A stretch of 64,000 nucleotides of DNA from Malachius bipustulatus (lineage: Eukaryota > Arthropoda > Insecta > Coleoptera > Melyridae). The notes beneath the pieces are model-generated. The model was given only the letters and a program-made list of their open reading frames with translations, had not been told where the DNA came from and did not search any database. Location: assembly GCA_910589415.1 (NCBI GenBank), contig OU342636.1, forward strand, positions 3,144,437 to 3,208,436. The letters run 5' to 3'. The position numbers were made by a program, and so were the translations under genes. This document shows, piece after piece, positions 53,640 to 64,000 of the stretch; positions within the stretch are counted from its first letter, which is position 1, and every line of letters begins with the position of its first letter.

Positions 53640-55330
53640 CTAAATTTTCATGTTGATGTCCTCAAGGCGGAATGCTTCCGGCTCAGCTTCCTCAGGAACT
53701 GGTTTGTCTTCCAGATTTCGGCGTCTAATCTTCCATAATGAAACACAAATTAGGATGGTTATTATTACATACAAGACGATGGTCCAAACACTTGTCGATG
53801 TATGTATTCTGGGAGGCTCAATTTCACTTATTAGTTTCCTCTGGTGTTGAAGTTGTATTTTGGTCGATTGGAGTTCATCCAAACTGATTGATTCCAATTC
53901 GATCGGTGTCATGTGTGATTGTTCCATGGAAGTTATCTTTGGTAAATTGATGGTTGGCAATGATAGTTGATACGTCGTGTGGATCTCGCTGTGATATGAT
54001 GTCAATGTTTTCTTATTTATTTTCAGTTGACAACCTTCAGGAATGTCGACTAAGTAGCTTCCTTCTAGGGATGTAGTTTCTCGGTTTTTATTACATTCGT
54101 ATTGAACTATTGATTGGGAAGGTGAGATAATTATCCACTTGGTTGCGGTCAACTTTTGGAGTTTAACATTATTAATTGATACAGGGTGTTGTTCACAATT
54201 TTCGTAGTTGGAGGTGAAGCGGACCAGCTGAATTTCACAGGGGCCGCTTGGATTGACTTGGTTCATTGTTTGGCTGTTACAAAGGTATTCACCGGGTCGA
54301 GCTTCTTGACAAGGTGAATCGTGTAGGTTGTAATTTTCATCATTAAGGGCGAGGTATTTACTTCGAGGAATTATTATTGAATAACTGGCATTGGGAAGAT
54401 GGTTGATAGGAAATGCATATAGGTGATAGTAGTTGTAGGACTGTGACTCGACTAGTGGTATTTCAAGAACGAATACTAACTTTTCGTTTTTGTAATAGCT
54501 TTTTATAGTGATTATTTCTTCATAAAAGGCTATATTTTCTGCATTGACTTGATAAGGTAGGTCGATGTCGAACTCATTGATTTTACCAAGCTCAATTAGC
54601 AAGTCTTCAGTTTCTAGTATAGAAGGGTGCATTGTTCTTAATCTAGCGAATGTTATTGCATTTACCAATGTTTCTAAAATGTTTTTGATATTCGTTACTT
54701 CAGTTATCAATTGTATCAGAATCATTTGTATGTTCAAAGTATTTTCCAATCGAGTTTGCCTCAATTCGTCTTCCGTTAGTGCTAAGCTTATTATTTCTAA
54801 GCGTTTGTCAATTTTATTTTGATTACTTACCAAGGTATGTACAGTTTGATTAAATTTATCAATAGCTTCCTCGGTTAGCGATATTTGATTGTCAATAATA
54901 GTTTTTAATTTATCTTGATTAGACGATAGTTGGCTAATCGCTGCATCATATCGCTCAGCATCTTCAGCATCTAAATTGCCGGTAATCGCTTTAAAAACTG
55001 ATCCTAATCCGTTAACTAAACCTCGCTTTTTACGAAAGGTTATGGTTGCAGGTGGAATTATTTGCTTGATGGTTTTTTCTGTATCTCCTATTTGATGGGA
55101 AAGGATATTTTGGTAGTTATGCAATTCATCACTTATTAGGTCTTTAAAATTTTGATTCTCAGATAACTCTGTTATTTGTTGAAATTGATTGTTTATCGAC
55201 ATGTATCCGTTTAGCAAGGGTGTTAAAGTTATTACTCTAATGAGGCTCCATTTGTCTACAGCATTTTGCATATTGCCAATCTTGAGTGGTAATAGACCGG
55301 GATTGTTATTGATTTTTTCGAATTCTATCT
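53640..55330 (-). CDS. Element B env
   Basis: An open frame of 543 residues from the first ATG (55271), and open further upstream in overlap with the end of pol. It is an errantivirus envelope precursor. A furin-type RKKR precedes GLVNGLGSVFKAITG, the start of the membrane-fusion subunit. Long helical segments follow, then a Cys-containing region, and a C-terminal transmembrane helix (VWTIVLYVIITILICV) with a short basic tail. The conserved N-terminal NNNPGLLPL block lies upstream of the ATG, and no signal peptide is in frame. Translation probably uses a spliced RNA whose first exon brings the start. The frame shows no break. Confidence 0.9.
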
Positions 55331-58300
55331 TTTGTCCTTGGACGTAGATACAGAGGGTTTGCCTGTAACAGGAGGCCGTTTTAGATTACGTAAATGTCGT
55401 TTGGATATTTGCTTATTTTTTCTAAGCAGAGCTACTTTTTTATCATTTACTTTAACTAATTCGAAAGGTCCTTCAAATTTAGGATTATTTTTATTTCGTT
55501 TATCGACTTTAGCATAAACTTGACTTTGATTTTGAAATAGATCAGAATCATCTTTGGTGTTGGTAATTGTTTTTAATTTATTTTTCTCAATATTTTCCTT
55601 AACCTTATCATACATTAATTTCAATTTATTTTTGTGTGAAACCAAATATTCTCGTAGAAGATTTTGATTATCAACTGTATCATAGATATCTCTGGTGGAA
55701 GTGTGACCAGTTATTATCTCTAGAGGTGTGAAATTTGTTGATGAATGAATGGTATGATTGTAGGCCATAAGGGCATAGTTCATAAGATGTGAGATTGGTT
55801 CTTTCTTATAGGTTTGACGTAAAATTCGAATATGTTCGATTAGAGTGGAATGTAATCGCTCGATAGGTCCATTAGAATTTGGATTTTTGGGCGTGGTGAA
55901 GTGAATTTTGATTTTATGCAATTCCATTAACTGCTTGATAGTTTCAGTACGAAACTCAGTTCCTGAATCTGTTGTTATTTGTTCTGGAGTTCCATAGTAA
56001 GTGAAATACTGAATAAAAGCATTTGCAGTTTCTGTAGGGTTTTTACTGGTTATCGGAATTGCTTGACCTAATTTTGAAAACACATCAACGATTGTCAAAA
56101 ATGTTTGATTTTCGATTACGAAAGTGTCTGAGTGTAAGATTTGAAATGGCTTACTTGGTGTCTCAGTTAACATTAGGGGAATGTTGGGTGGATTACGATC
56201 GTATTTTGCACGTCTGCATATTTCGCAGTTGTTAATGAAGTCGGACACCTTCTCACGCATATTTACAAAATAATATTTATTCGATATTTGCTTTAACGTC
56301 TCTACTATACCTCTGTGATTGGTTTTGCCTTCGTGATAATTAGTTATCACTTCATTAATGTCTTCCTCGTCTGCTAAAGGAATTCGGTGTTTTGGACAGC
56401 TAATAATAATGGGTGCGTTGTTATTAAATATTTCGACATATACAGCACAGAAATCTTGATAAAGTTTTTCTGTTTCGAAATTAAAATAATATCGTTTGTT
56501 CGAGGTGGTGTATTCCTTTAAGAAATTTATTATATGCTGTCTATTATTTTCTCGAGGAATCTGAACTAAATATTTATTTTGATTATAGATTTTTATGTGT
56601 TTGACAGGACGGGGATTGTGATGCACAGCTGATATATAATATTGGTTTGGTTGTTTTTCAATTGCATCTTCCGATATTTGAATGCCTGTTTTTGGTTCTA
56701 CATTGATTTGCGAGTGGTCGCTGTCTTGTAAATCATCGTGCTGTTGCACAGGTTCTATCGATGGAGGTGTTTTCGATTTATTGATAATTTCGCTCAAAGG
56801 AATATCATCTGATTCCGATGTACTGGGAATTTCTACTGGAATAAAAGAGAAGTCTGGGGGAGTAGCTGGTGGTTGTATATTACTTTCTCGGACTTTCAAG
56901 ATTTCTTCTAAAGGGGGTGTATTTAATTCTCGCTCTAAGTCTTCGAGTGGTCTTTCATTTTTGTCTACGTTGTTAATTATTGACGAATTTTCGTCTTCAA
57001 ATGCGTTTACTTGAATGCGAGATAATGCATCTGCATTACAGTTTAAAGATCCCTTTTTATAGATTATCTCGTAATCGTACTCTTCTAATTTTAATCTCCA
57101 GCGAGTTAATTTTGAGTTCGCCGGGTCCTTCGATTTCATCAGCCAGACTAAAGGGCGATGGTCTGTGTAAATGTAAAATTTACGACCATACAAATAAGGG
57201 CGAAAGTACTTGGTAGCCCAAACTATGGCTAAGAGTTCTTTTTGATAAGCCGGATATCTTTGTTCCGTTTCGTTGAGCGTCCTAGATGCATAACTGATAG
57301 GTTTATCACTACCTACCGGCCCTTGTGAGAGCACAGCCCCTAGCGCAATATCAGATGCGTCCGTGGTCAAAAGGAACGGTTTAGTAAAATCGGGGTATTG
57401 CAAAATAGGATCATTCATTAAGATGTTTTTACAAGTTTCGAAAGCTTCAAGGAATGGTAAGTCGTGGGTAATGGTGGCGTTTTTCTTGAGACAACGAGTT
57501 AAGGGTTTTGTTAATTTACCGAAATCTTTAATAAATTTTCGATAATATCCCACTAGACCAAGGAAACCTTTAATTTCCTTTCTAGTTTTTGGAAGTGGAT
57601 AGTTTTTTACTGCCTTAACCTTTTCAGGGTTAGGTTTTACTCCGTCAGCTGTTATGACGTGCCCTAAGTAAGTTACTTCACGTCTCAAAAATTCGCTTTT
57701 GTCAAGTTGAATTTTGAGATTAGCTTGTCTCAGTCTCTGGAATACTTCTTCAAGTCGTTCAAGATGTTCTTGAAGTGACGTACTAAAGATGATGATGTCA
57801 TCTAAGTAAGTGAAGCATTTTTCATTTTGAATGCCTCTCAAGATGTTGTCCATAACCCTCTGAAAGGTTGCAGGAGCATTCTTGAGGCCAAAAGGCATTC
57901 GCCTGTACTCATAATGACCGCCTTCAGTACTGAATGCTGTCTTTTCAATATCCTCTTCGGACATCTCAATTTGGTGATATCCGGAGGCTAAGTCGAGTGT
58001 GGTGTAATATTGACTACGGCCTAATTTATCTAGAATATCGGATATGTTGGGGAGAGGATATTTGTCTCCAATAGTTTGCTCATTAAGTCGTCGATAATCA
58101 ATGACCATACGATATTTTCGTTTGCCACTGGCATCGACCTTTTTGGGAACGACCAAAACTGGACAGCTCCAAGGACTGCAGCTTGGTTGAATTATTTTCT
58201 GTTTCAACAAGTCGTCAACTTGTTTTTTGACTTCTTGTTGTTGGGCTTGGGGTAAACGATACGATTTTAAATAGACTGGGTTCGGATTAGAAAGTCTGAT

Positions 58301-59227
58301 AGAATGTTTAACTTGATTGGAAAAAGTTAAGGGAACACCTTCGCAGTAAAATATGTCTTTATATTCACGACACAGCTGCTGAATATATTGCTTTTCTTCG
58401 GCGTTCATGTGATCTAGTCTTAGATTATTTAAATTTTGAAATTTCAAATTTTCAATTTCGATGTCATCATTATCGTTATCTACCAAATCGGTTTGATTTT
58501 CAAAATAATTTAATTCGTTAGTAGTGATAGGCTCTACTTGAATGGGGGAATTAAATGTTACATTTTCTGGATTTTCATTGCTGTTTAAGATCGTTGCATA
58601 AGCGAAATTGTCTTTTGAAATTTTTACTAATGATCCTGGGATTTCAACTCCCGGTTTGACAATTATTTTTGGAATAATTCCGGTTTCGGTGGTACATGAA
58701 ACAGGTATTTTAATTATTTTTTCAGTTCTCGCTTCTACATCGATTTGATATAAGGGTATTTTCTGGTTAGGTTTATTACCTAGAGGTTTAGAAATATGTT
58801 CATTGGGTAAATGTAATGGAATATTTGCTGTTCTGGTAATAAGACGTTTGTTCTTAAAATCTATCGTAGCTCCTAATTGTTTCAAAAGATCAGTTCCAAT
58901 TAATCCATGATATTGATCGTTAATATCAAATACGTAAAATTTGAATTTGACATTACCTGTGTTAAAAATAGCTGGTAACGGAATTTTTGCTACTTCATTG
59001 TGAATACTCGTCTGATGTACAGACTTGATCTGAAATGGTTCGTTTTCAATAAATTTAGAATAATATTTATGAGCTAAATATTCACATAATAAAGATTTCA
59101 TGCTACCAGTATCGATCATGAATCGCAAATTTAAAGTAGGAATGACAATATAGGGGAGTTTTGGATGATTTTCCAAATTTACCTGAACTATGTCTTTTCG
59201 TTCAGATTCAAAACCTGGATAAAATTT
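55325..59227 (-). CDS. Element B pol: protease, RT, RNase H, integrase
   Basis: An unbroken frame (about 1283 residues from 59176, entered by a -1 shift at 59221-59227). Domains in order are protease (FMIDTGSMKSLL and GLIGTDLL, about residues 15-110), RT (CPVLVVPKKVD, LDLASGYHQIEM, MPFGLKNAPATFQ, catalytic TYLDDIIIF, about 320-500), RNase H (LTTDASDIALG, YTDHRPLVWL), a polar linker, and integrase (NYHEGKTNHRG, CEICRRAK, HSDTFVI, TTDSGTEF, NSNGPIERLHS). All catalytic residues expected for the families are visible. The 3' end overlaps env. Confidence 0.95.
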   Translation of the reverse strand, partial: KFYPGFESERKDIVQVNLENHPKLPYIVIPTLNLRFMIDTGSMKSLLCEYLAHKYYSKFIENEPFQIKSVHQTSIHNEVAKIPLPAIFNTGNVKFKFYVFDINDQYHGLIGTDLLKQLGATIDFKNKRLITRTANIPLHLPNEHISKPLGNKPNQKIPLYQIDVEARTEKIIKIPVSCTTETGIIPKIIVKPGVEIPGSLVKISKDNFAYATILNSNENPENVTFNSPIQVEPITTNELNYFENQTDLVDNDNDDIEIENLKFQNLNNLRLDHMNAEEKQYIQQLCREYKDIFYCEGVPLTFSNQVKHSIRLSNPNPVYLKSYRLPQAQQQEVKKQVDDLLKQKIIQPSCSPWSCPVLVVPKKVDASGKRKYRMVIDYRRLNEQTIGDKYPLPNISDILDKLGRSQYYTTLDLASGYHQIEMSEEDIEKTAFSTEGGHYEYRRMPFGLKNAPATFQRVMDNILRGIQNEKCFTYLDDIIIFSTSLQEHLERLEEVFQRLRQANLKIQLDKSEFLRREVTYLGHVITADGVKPNPEKVKAVKNYPLPKTRKEIKGFLGLVGYYRKFIKDFGKLTKPLTRCLKKNATITHDLPFLEAFETCKNILMNDPILQYPDFTKPFLLTTDASDIALGAVLSQGPVGSDKPISYASRTLNETEQRYPAYQKELLAIVWATKYFRPYLYGRKFYIYTDHRPLVWLMKSKDPANSKLTRWRLKLEEYDYEIIYKKGSLNCNADALSRIQVNAFEDENSSIINNVDKNERPLEDLERELNTPPLEEILKVRESNIQPPATPPDFSFIPVEIPSTSESDDIPLSEIINKSKTPPSIEPVQQHDDLQDSDHSQINVEPKTGIQISEDAIEKQPNQYYISAVHHNPRPVKHIKIYNQNKYLVQIPRENNRQHIINFLKEYTTSNKRYYFNFETEKLYQDFCAVYVEIFNNNAPIIISCPKHRIPLADEEDINEVITNYHEGKTNHRGIVETLKQISNKYYFVNMREKVSDFINNCEICRRAKYDRNPPNIPLMLTETPSKPFQILHSDTFVIENQTFLTIVDVFSKLGQAIPITSKNPTETANAFIQYFTYYGTPEQITTDSGTEFRTETIKQLMELHKIKIHFTTPKNPNSNGPIERLHSTLIEHIRILRQTYKKEPISHLMNYALMAYNHTIHSSTNFTPLEIITGHTSTRDIYDTVDNQNLLREYLVSHKNKLKLMYDKVKENIEKNKLKTITNTKDDSDLFQNQSQVYAKVDKRNKNNPKFEGPFELVKVNDKKVALLRKNKQISKRHLRNLKRPPVTGKPSVSTSKDKR

Positions 59228-60717
59228 TGTTCTATCTCTTCCTCAAGTGGAGGAGAAGGTTCCACATAATTTTGGCTAGTATTCTCGTAATAGGTATTAT
59301 ATTCATCAAAATTTTGCTTGAATTCCTCAAAGTTTTGCATATCAATCAAGTTTTGATAGGCTTCTGAATTATTTAATTGCTCATGATTTGATGACTCGTC
59401 CAAAAAGTTATTATTAACTAACTCATGGGGGAGGACTTCTTGATGGTATAGTTGTGTTTGGGAATTATTTGGAGCATTTGGGTTTACTCTTACATTTCTT
59501 GTGAAATTTCTCGTGGAAGTTTCCATTGGGGTGAAATTCCTAGTAGAAGTTTCCATTGGGGTTGGTTTAAATGTGGGTTTGTAATTTGGATTTGGCTTAA
59601 ATGCATTTTGGTTAGAATACCTGAAATTATTTTGAGAAAATTGTGGGCGAGGAACAAACTGAGGTTTGTTAAATGATTGATTCGAGAAATTTTGATTTGG
59701 TCTTTGACCTTGAAATTGCTGAACATTATGACCAGCAAATTGCTGCCAATTTGGTTGCCTTTGTGAAAACAGAGGATTATTTACAAAATTATTTGCATTA
59801 GCATTATTAAAGTGTCTGTTAGTAACAAATTTTTGAAATTTATTCCCTTGATTATTAGAAAAATTACTTACTCTATTATGCACATTTTGCATTTGTTTCA
59901 TTTGTTTTTCACCATACTGAAAATTTTCTTCTTCCATCACAAGTGCCATTGCTTGCTCTAGATGGGCTGGTTTTTGTATTCTGACTGCTAAACCTAATTG
60001 ACCGTACAGACCATGCAAATATGTCTGTAGCGCCATTTTATCATAAATTTGATTTTTAACTAAACGAGTAGCTTCGTCATTGACAGTTAATCTAAGTTTT
60101 GTTTGAAGTACGCTTCGAATATCTTGAATACGCATTCCAAATTGATAGGGGGTTTCTTTAGGATCGGGTTTTAATAACATAAGGTCTCTAGCTAAACAAT
60201 CTTCGTCTCTTTGATCTGAAAAATATTGCTCTAGGAGAGCTTTGATACGAGGCCAATTAATAGCATCCTCTCTACTTCCTATTAAAGTTTTTGCTCTACC
60301 TTCTAATTTATTAATAATTATCCTAAGAATCCACTGATTTTTGGGATTTTGAATATTAACTTTGTCTACAAATGTGTCTATTAAATTTTCACACGCTGAA
60401 ATAAAAAGTGCAAGGGTAGATTGATCCCCATCGTACATTGGTATTGCATTAACATGATAAGTTTGTAGAGAAAGTTCTGCCATTATTGAATTATCAATTG
60501 GATTGTTTGAATTCGAAACAGAATTATTACTTTCTACTACTTGATTAGTATTTTCTAATACTTGACTATTATTTTCTAATACTTGACTATTATTACCAAT
60601 TTGAGCTTGTAAACTCAACTGAGCTGCTAATAATTGCAACTTAGCAGGCGACAAATAAAATTTCTTGGGCTTAGTTTGTATTACGTTTTGATCTTCCTGC
60701 TCGTCAGAGTCGGACAT
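59188..60717 (-). CDS. Element B gag
   Basis: A 509-residue Gag from ATG 60717, about 350 bp inside the 5' LTR. The N-terminus has a short imperfect repeat (NNSQVLEN, twice). The capsid-like core (HVNAIPMYDGDQSTLALFI, LEGRAKTLIGSRE, YGLRIQ-like MRIQDIRS) matches element A's. The tail is Gln/Asn/Phe-rich with a PTPMETSTRNF repeat, without CCHC. It ends ten sense codons beyond AAATTTT. Confidence 0.93.
   Translation of the reverse strand: MSDSDEQEDQNVIQTKPKKFYLSPAKLQLLAAQLSLQAQIGNNSQVLENNSQVLENTNQVVESNNSVSNSNNPIDNSIMAELSLQTYHVNAIPMYDGDQSTLALFISACENLIDTFVDKVNIQNPKNQWILRIIINKLEGRAKTLIGSREDAINWPRIKALLEQYFSDQRDEDCLARDLMLLKPDPKETPYQFGMRIQDIRSVLQTKLRLTVNDEATRLVKNQIYDKMALQTYLHGLYGQLGLAVRIQKPAHLEQAMALVMEEENFQYGEKQMKQMQNVHNRVSNFSNNQGNKFQKFVTNRHFNNANANNFVNNPLFSQRQPNWQQFAGHNVQQFQGQRPNQNFSNQSFNKPQFVPRPQFSQNNFRYSNQNAFKPNPNYKPTFKPTPMETSTRNFTPMETSTRNFTRNVRVNPNAPNNSQTQLYHQEVLPHELVNNNFLDESSNHEQLNNSEAYQNLIDMQNFEEFKQNFDEYNTYYENTSQNYVEPSPPLEEEIEQNFIQVLNLNEKT
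59221..59227 (-). promoter_or_regulatory. -1 frameshift heptamer of element B
   Basis: A AAT TTT in gag frame, with ten sense codons before the gag TAG. The -1 frame is open into protease. Spacing and heptamer equal those of element A although the surrounding codons differ. Confidence 0.8.
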
Positions 60718-61068
60718 TTATTTACAGGATAAAATAAAAGACAGGAATGATGAAAATTACTTACAGTAGTATCATCGCTGTGAAGATCATCTTCTTCTTT
60801 GTCTCAGCAGGTATAGATCGAGGTATAGATGCTCTCGGCAGGTAGCACTGAACTTTATTTAATCACTTGCAGTTATTTTAATTATTTATTTATTAACACA
60901 CTGGTCTTAGTTTTATTTTTAAATTACAATTATTGAAATGATTATTTAATCACGACGTTAGGTTGAACGATTTTGTTTCTTCCTTTGATTCTTGACGGCG
61001 GTGACTTTTAACGATTTAAATCGATGCGTATTAATCACGATTTTTGTTGAAAAACACACAAAATCACC

Positions 61069-61086
61069 ATCCTACTGACTGCGCCA
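61069..61086 (-). other. Primer-binding site of element B
   Basis: The sense strand TGGCGCAGTCAGTAGGAT is the tRNA-Ser-type site, one base different from that of element A. It abuts the LTR, sharing one base. Confidence 0.85.
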
Positions 61087-61405
61087 GATAAATTCGGGTA
61101 ATCGAATTTGTTTATAAAAAAACTTTATTAGTTTTTTATTACAATTAAAAATTAAAATTACATAATAAGTTTACGATGCTAGTAAAACTTATGAGCTAAC
61201 TCAAACTGTTAAGGCTGGACAGCAAAGCTAAACTGAATTATTCTATCTTACCTAGGTCTAACAATAAGAAAATGCCTAATTAACACTATTATAAATATAG
61301 TTCATCCTGATGTCATACTTTACAGAACACATCCTGGGAAATGCAACGTTGCTGGAAAGCACTGCAGTTGTCACCTTATCCGGTTGTTATGGTAGATATA
61401 TAACT
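61086..61405 (-). repeat. 5' LTR of element B
   Basis: 320-bp LTR paired with 53290-53609, in sense from AGTTATA to TTATCT. Confidence 0.95.
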
Positions 61406-61409
61406 CGCG

Positions 61410-62600
61410 CTTCCGTAATAGCCCAGGAGACAGTGACGATTTTCTGTACTTATTTTTCCAGCCAGCAAACATGGATAGAAAATTGTTCGGTTAGTGATTC
61501 TAAGCAAAATTCATATATGTATATCTTTTGGGGGAGAGGGGGTTCCGATGGGTTGAGGCGGAAAATGCGTCAGAACATACTGCCCTTTTTTTCCAGTGAC
61601 AAAAATAGTTCTAGTAGGTAGTAAGGATGAAGAAATTTTCCTCATTTTCGCAGTCATGAAAATTTATCGGATGATGACCTATATTGTAATAACAGCTCAA
61701 AATACAATCATGGCTAGTATGGAACACCTCCAAAACATTGCCAGACTCATCTAATCATCGTCAGGCGCCCTAAAATTCAGCACGCCGTTCGATTATACAG
61801 GTAATATAGTGTCATACGTAGGTACAGGATGAACCATTAAGAATGGACGCCGGGATTATCTCAGAAACTAGGTGTCGTACAACTTCAGTAAAAATTTCTT
61901 TAAAAGAAAGTGGCCTAAAAAATTATTGTAAAATAATTGTTAGGTTCTAAAATGACCGCTAGGGGGCGTAACAACCATGACCAAGTGAAAAATCAGGGTT
62001 TTCTCATCAATTGTGTATTCAAAATATTGTTTCAGGTCTCACACTTATAAAATCACTAGTAAATACCTACAACTTATAAACTTATAATCTAAATCTAAAT
62101 AATCAGCTGTCCTCCTGTCTCCACTCCTCACATATATTACACCACTTGTCTATAATTAACTGAGTCATAATTCACTAGGTATACCACCACTGGCTGCTAC
62201 TACTACTGTCTTCCTTATTCTGTATAATTCAGCATTCATTTTCATGTCCAAGTTACTACTGATTCGTTTCTAGCGGGTGATTTGTATACAGGGCGCACCA
62301 TATATCCTTCTCTATATTGCTATCTCGTAAACGCTAAGAGATACAAAGTCGGTTAAATTACAGAAAAGATTCGCAATTTTGTGGCCATCTCGAATCCGTT
62401 AAGGCATGCAAGATATCTGTGACCGTTCCTGAAATATTCTGAAAAAATTGAAAAATCGAGATTTCTTATTTTTATCATATCTTTTTTATTATTGGAAATT
62501 AATAAATAATATTTTGAAGCCTTACATAAGTCGGCAAGAGCTACCAATCTGACGTTTCAAAAATTTTCAAAGCCAACTAGATCCCAGAGTTTTCATAGTC
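61410..62600. other. intronic repeats, no gene
   Basis: No SamDC exon or other coding frame is recognised. A TATACAGGGCGCACC string near 62287 looks like one end of the TATACAGG palindrome family; its partner may be the GGGACAGCCTGTA near 63705. Confidence 0.5.
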
Positions 62601-62609
62601 AACTTCCAT

Positions 62610-62930
62610 TTTTCTTAAGGCCACCATCATATTGGTCTTTTATGTCAGTCGGTATGAAAAAAATAATGGAAACCAAAAACTAATAAACTTAAAAAAAGAC
62701 AATTTTTTAGACCGCATGTCATAGAGAAATTAGAAAACTCCAAGGCAAGCAGTATGACTTCATATTGACGTATTTCAGCGAAAATTAAAAAATAAATAAA
62801 TAAATAAAAACAAAAAAATAAAAATTTTGGAATTTTTTTTAAGTTTACATTTTTTTGGTTTCCATTATTTTTTTCATATCGAACGACATAAAAAAATAAT
62901 ATGGCAGCCATAAGAAAAACCTCGCGCATC
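62610..62930. repeat. inverted repeat, about 320 bp
   Basis: Left AAAAAAATAATGGAAACC (near 62657) pairs with right GGTTTCCATTATTTTTTT (near 62858). The match continues outward through a TATGTC/GACATA pair and inward through AAACTTAAAAAAA. It is a small palindromic MITE-like repeat without coding capacity. Confidence 0.7.
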
Positions 62931-62949
62931 AATCTCATAAATAGTGTAT

Positions 62950-64000
62950 TTTTATGGGATTCAATTTTGAATATTTTAACCGCTTTTTAAATTGGCTTTC
63001 TGAAATTTTCCATAGTCAGGTCATATTGGACTTGTGGTTTACTGTGAAAATTTCATTTCATTTCGTTTGAAAACGTGTCAAAATGGATTTTTAAATTTTT
63101 TAACAGTTTTGCCATAGTTCCTATGCCCGCCACTAGCTAACTTTACTTAAAAAATACTATTTTTTACACTACTTTTAATAGAACGGAAAAAGTGAAAAGG
63201 GAGCTTTGAAAACCGAAAATTTGAAAAACATGAAAAAAATATTCGAATATATCTCCGCTATTTTTCTTATTTGCTTCTTGAAATTTTTCAGAGTTAAGAC
63301 CTATTAGTATAGTTGTCTACTGGAAAAAATTTAGTTCAATTCCTTCAAAAATATGTTCATAAACGGTTATAGAAATTTAGCATTTTTTACCCTTTTCCTA
63401 CATACGCCACTGGCTTAATAATGAAAATATTGCAAAATTTTATTGCAATTAATCAAATTCCAAATAATTTTCTTCCAATAATGTTAATTCCGTTTAAAAG
63501 TTTTCGTTTCTAACTTGCTTATTTAGAGGTTCAAAATTTATCAATTTTCCCCTAAAATCGAAAAGGCCGCCATTTTGGAACGACTCTTTCGATTTTACTA
63601 AAATACAGTACCAGACAACTACTTGCAGCTATCTTACTACCAAAAAAATTTCAGCCCCCTAGATTGAAAACTACGACGAGAAACCGATTTTTTTTTAAAT
63701 TTGGAGGGACAGCCTGTAAAAGTAAAGCAATTTTAGAAAAAATGTTTTTACAAAAATCAAACGTCATCCTCAAGTTTCACAAGAGTAATAAATTTCGTAA
63801 TTAATCTTGAAAGATGAAGTTACAGGAGCGTTTTGAAAATTTTAGAGAAATAAACATCATGTAAAAAAATTCGAATATCTCCGCCATTTTTTTTACTCTT
63901 CTTGCAATTTTTAAGGGTTAAAGGCTATTAGTATTTTGTGTAAAAATACTAATACTACTGTAAAAATTTCAGTTTAATTCCTTCTAAAATGTTCTCATAA
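62950..64000. repeat. imperfect direct repeats
   Basis: Segments near 63230-63375 and 63855-64000 are imperfect direct repeats about 620 bp apart (shared strings include TTCGAATAT and CTATTAGTAT). A weaker related segment lies near 62990-63060. The last copy is cut by the window end. No coding capacity is seen. Confidence 0.6.

Larger units (their letters stand above)
53290..61405 (-). mobile_element. Errantivirus-like Gypsy element B, apparently intact
   Basis: An 8116-bp element with apparently identical 320-bp LTRs (53290-53609 and 61086-61405), sense start AGTTATA, TSD CGCG (53286-53289 and 61406-61409), tRNA-Ser-type primer-binding site and a GGAGG-ended purine tract. All three genes are open: gag (60717-59188), pol (to 55325) and env (55271-53640), with the same frameshift heptamer as element A. 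It is clearly related to A but differs widely in sequence. It is the best candidate in the window for a recently active element. Confidence 0.96.

Noticed and set aside
61310..61621. 103-codon plus-strand frame
   Set aside because: Its first half is antisense to the 5' LTR of element B and the rest shows no motif.

Overview
The window is AT-rich eukaryotic DNA with no bacterial or phage hallmarks. It is built almost entirely of nested transposable elements (Gypsy and BEL/Pao LTR retrotransposons, a LINE, a Penelope-like element, TTAA-target and palindromic MITEs). Two minus-strand exons of one host gene, S-adenosylmethionine decarboxylase, sit between them. Gypsy elements that carry env, together with BEL/Pao and Penelope elements, point to an insect; the order cannot be fixed from the sequence alone.

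Layout. 1-8860: a possible SINE fragment, then a minus-strand LINE (ORF1, endonuclease, deleted RT). Its ORF1 is split by a 6.1-kb minus-strand Gypsy element with apparently identical 213-bp LTRs, TSD TTAT and a tandem array of hairpins in its 3' region. That array is in turn split by a TTAA MITE. 8842-13978: a 5'-truncated plus-strand Gypsy element, split by a 1.8-kb solo-LTR-like insertion. 14838-17041: a 2.2-kb foldback element. 17381-20290: palindromic MITEs and a decayed Penelope-like element. 21388-21525: last coding exon of SamDC. 21623-30142: env-bearing Gypsy (errantivirus-like) element A, with env broken by a second TTAA MITE. 30162-40908: a decayed plus-strand BEL element (D), split by a younger minus-strand BEL element (C, 31061-38188). 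40909-50371: plus-strand Gypsy element E, inserted into D, carrying a third TTAA MITE and a second hairpin array. 50382-51358: a palindromic repeat. 52750-52905: an internal SamDC exon. 53290-61405: errantivirus-like element B, with gag, pol and env all open. 61406-64000: non-coding repeats.

How it fits together. SamDC runs on the minus strand. Its last two coding exons, both phase 0, are separated by an intron of about 31.2 kb (21526-52749) made mainly of elements A, C, D and E. The upstream intron starts at 52906, runs past the window edge and contains element B. TSDs and clean reading-frame continuity across insertions give a relative age order: D before C and E; the LINE before the first Gypsy; each LTR element before the MITE inside it. 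Canonical -1 frameshift heptamers join gag to pol in A, B and E.

Calls rest on visible motifs and remembered family features. No database search was run, and LTR identity was judged by eye.
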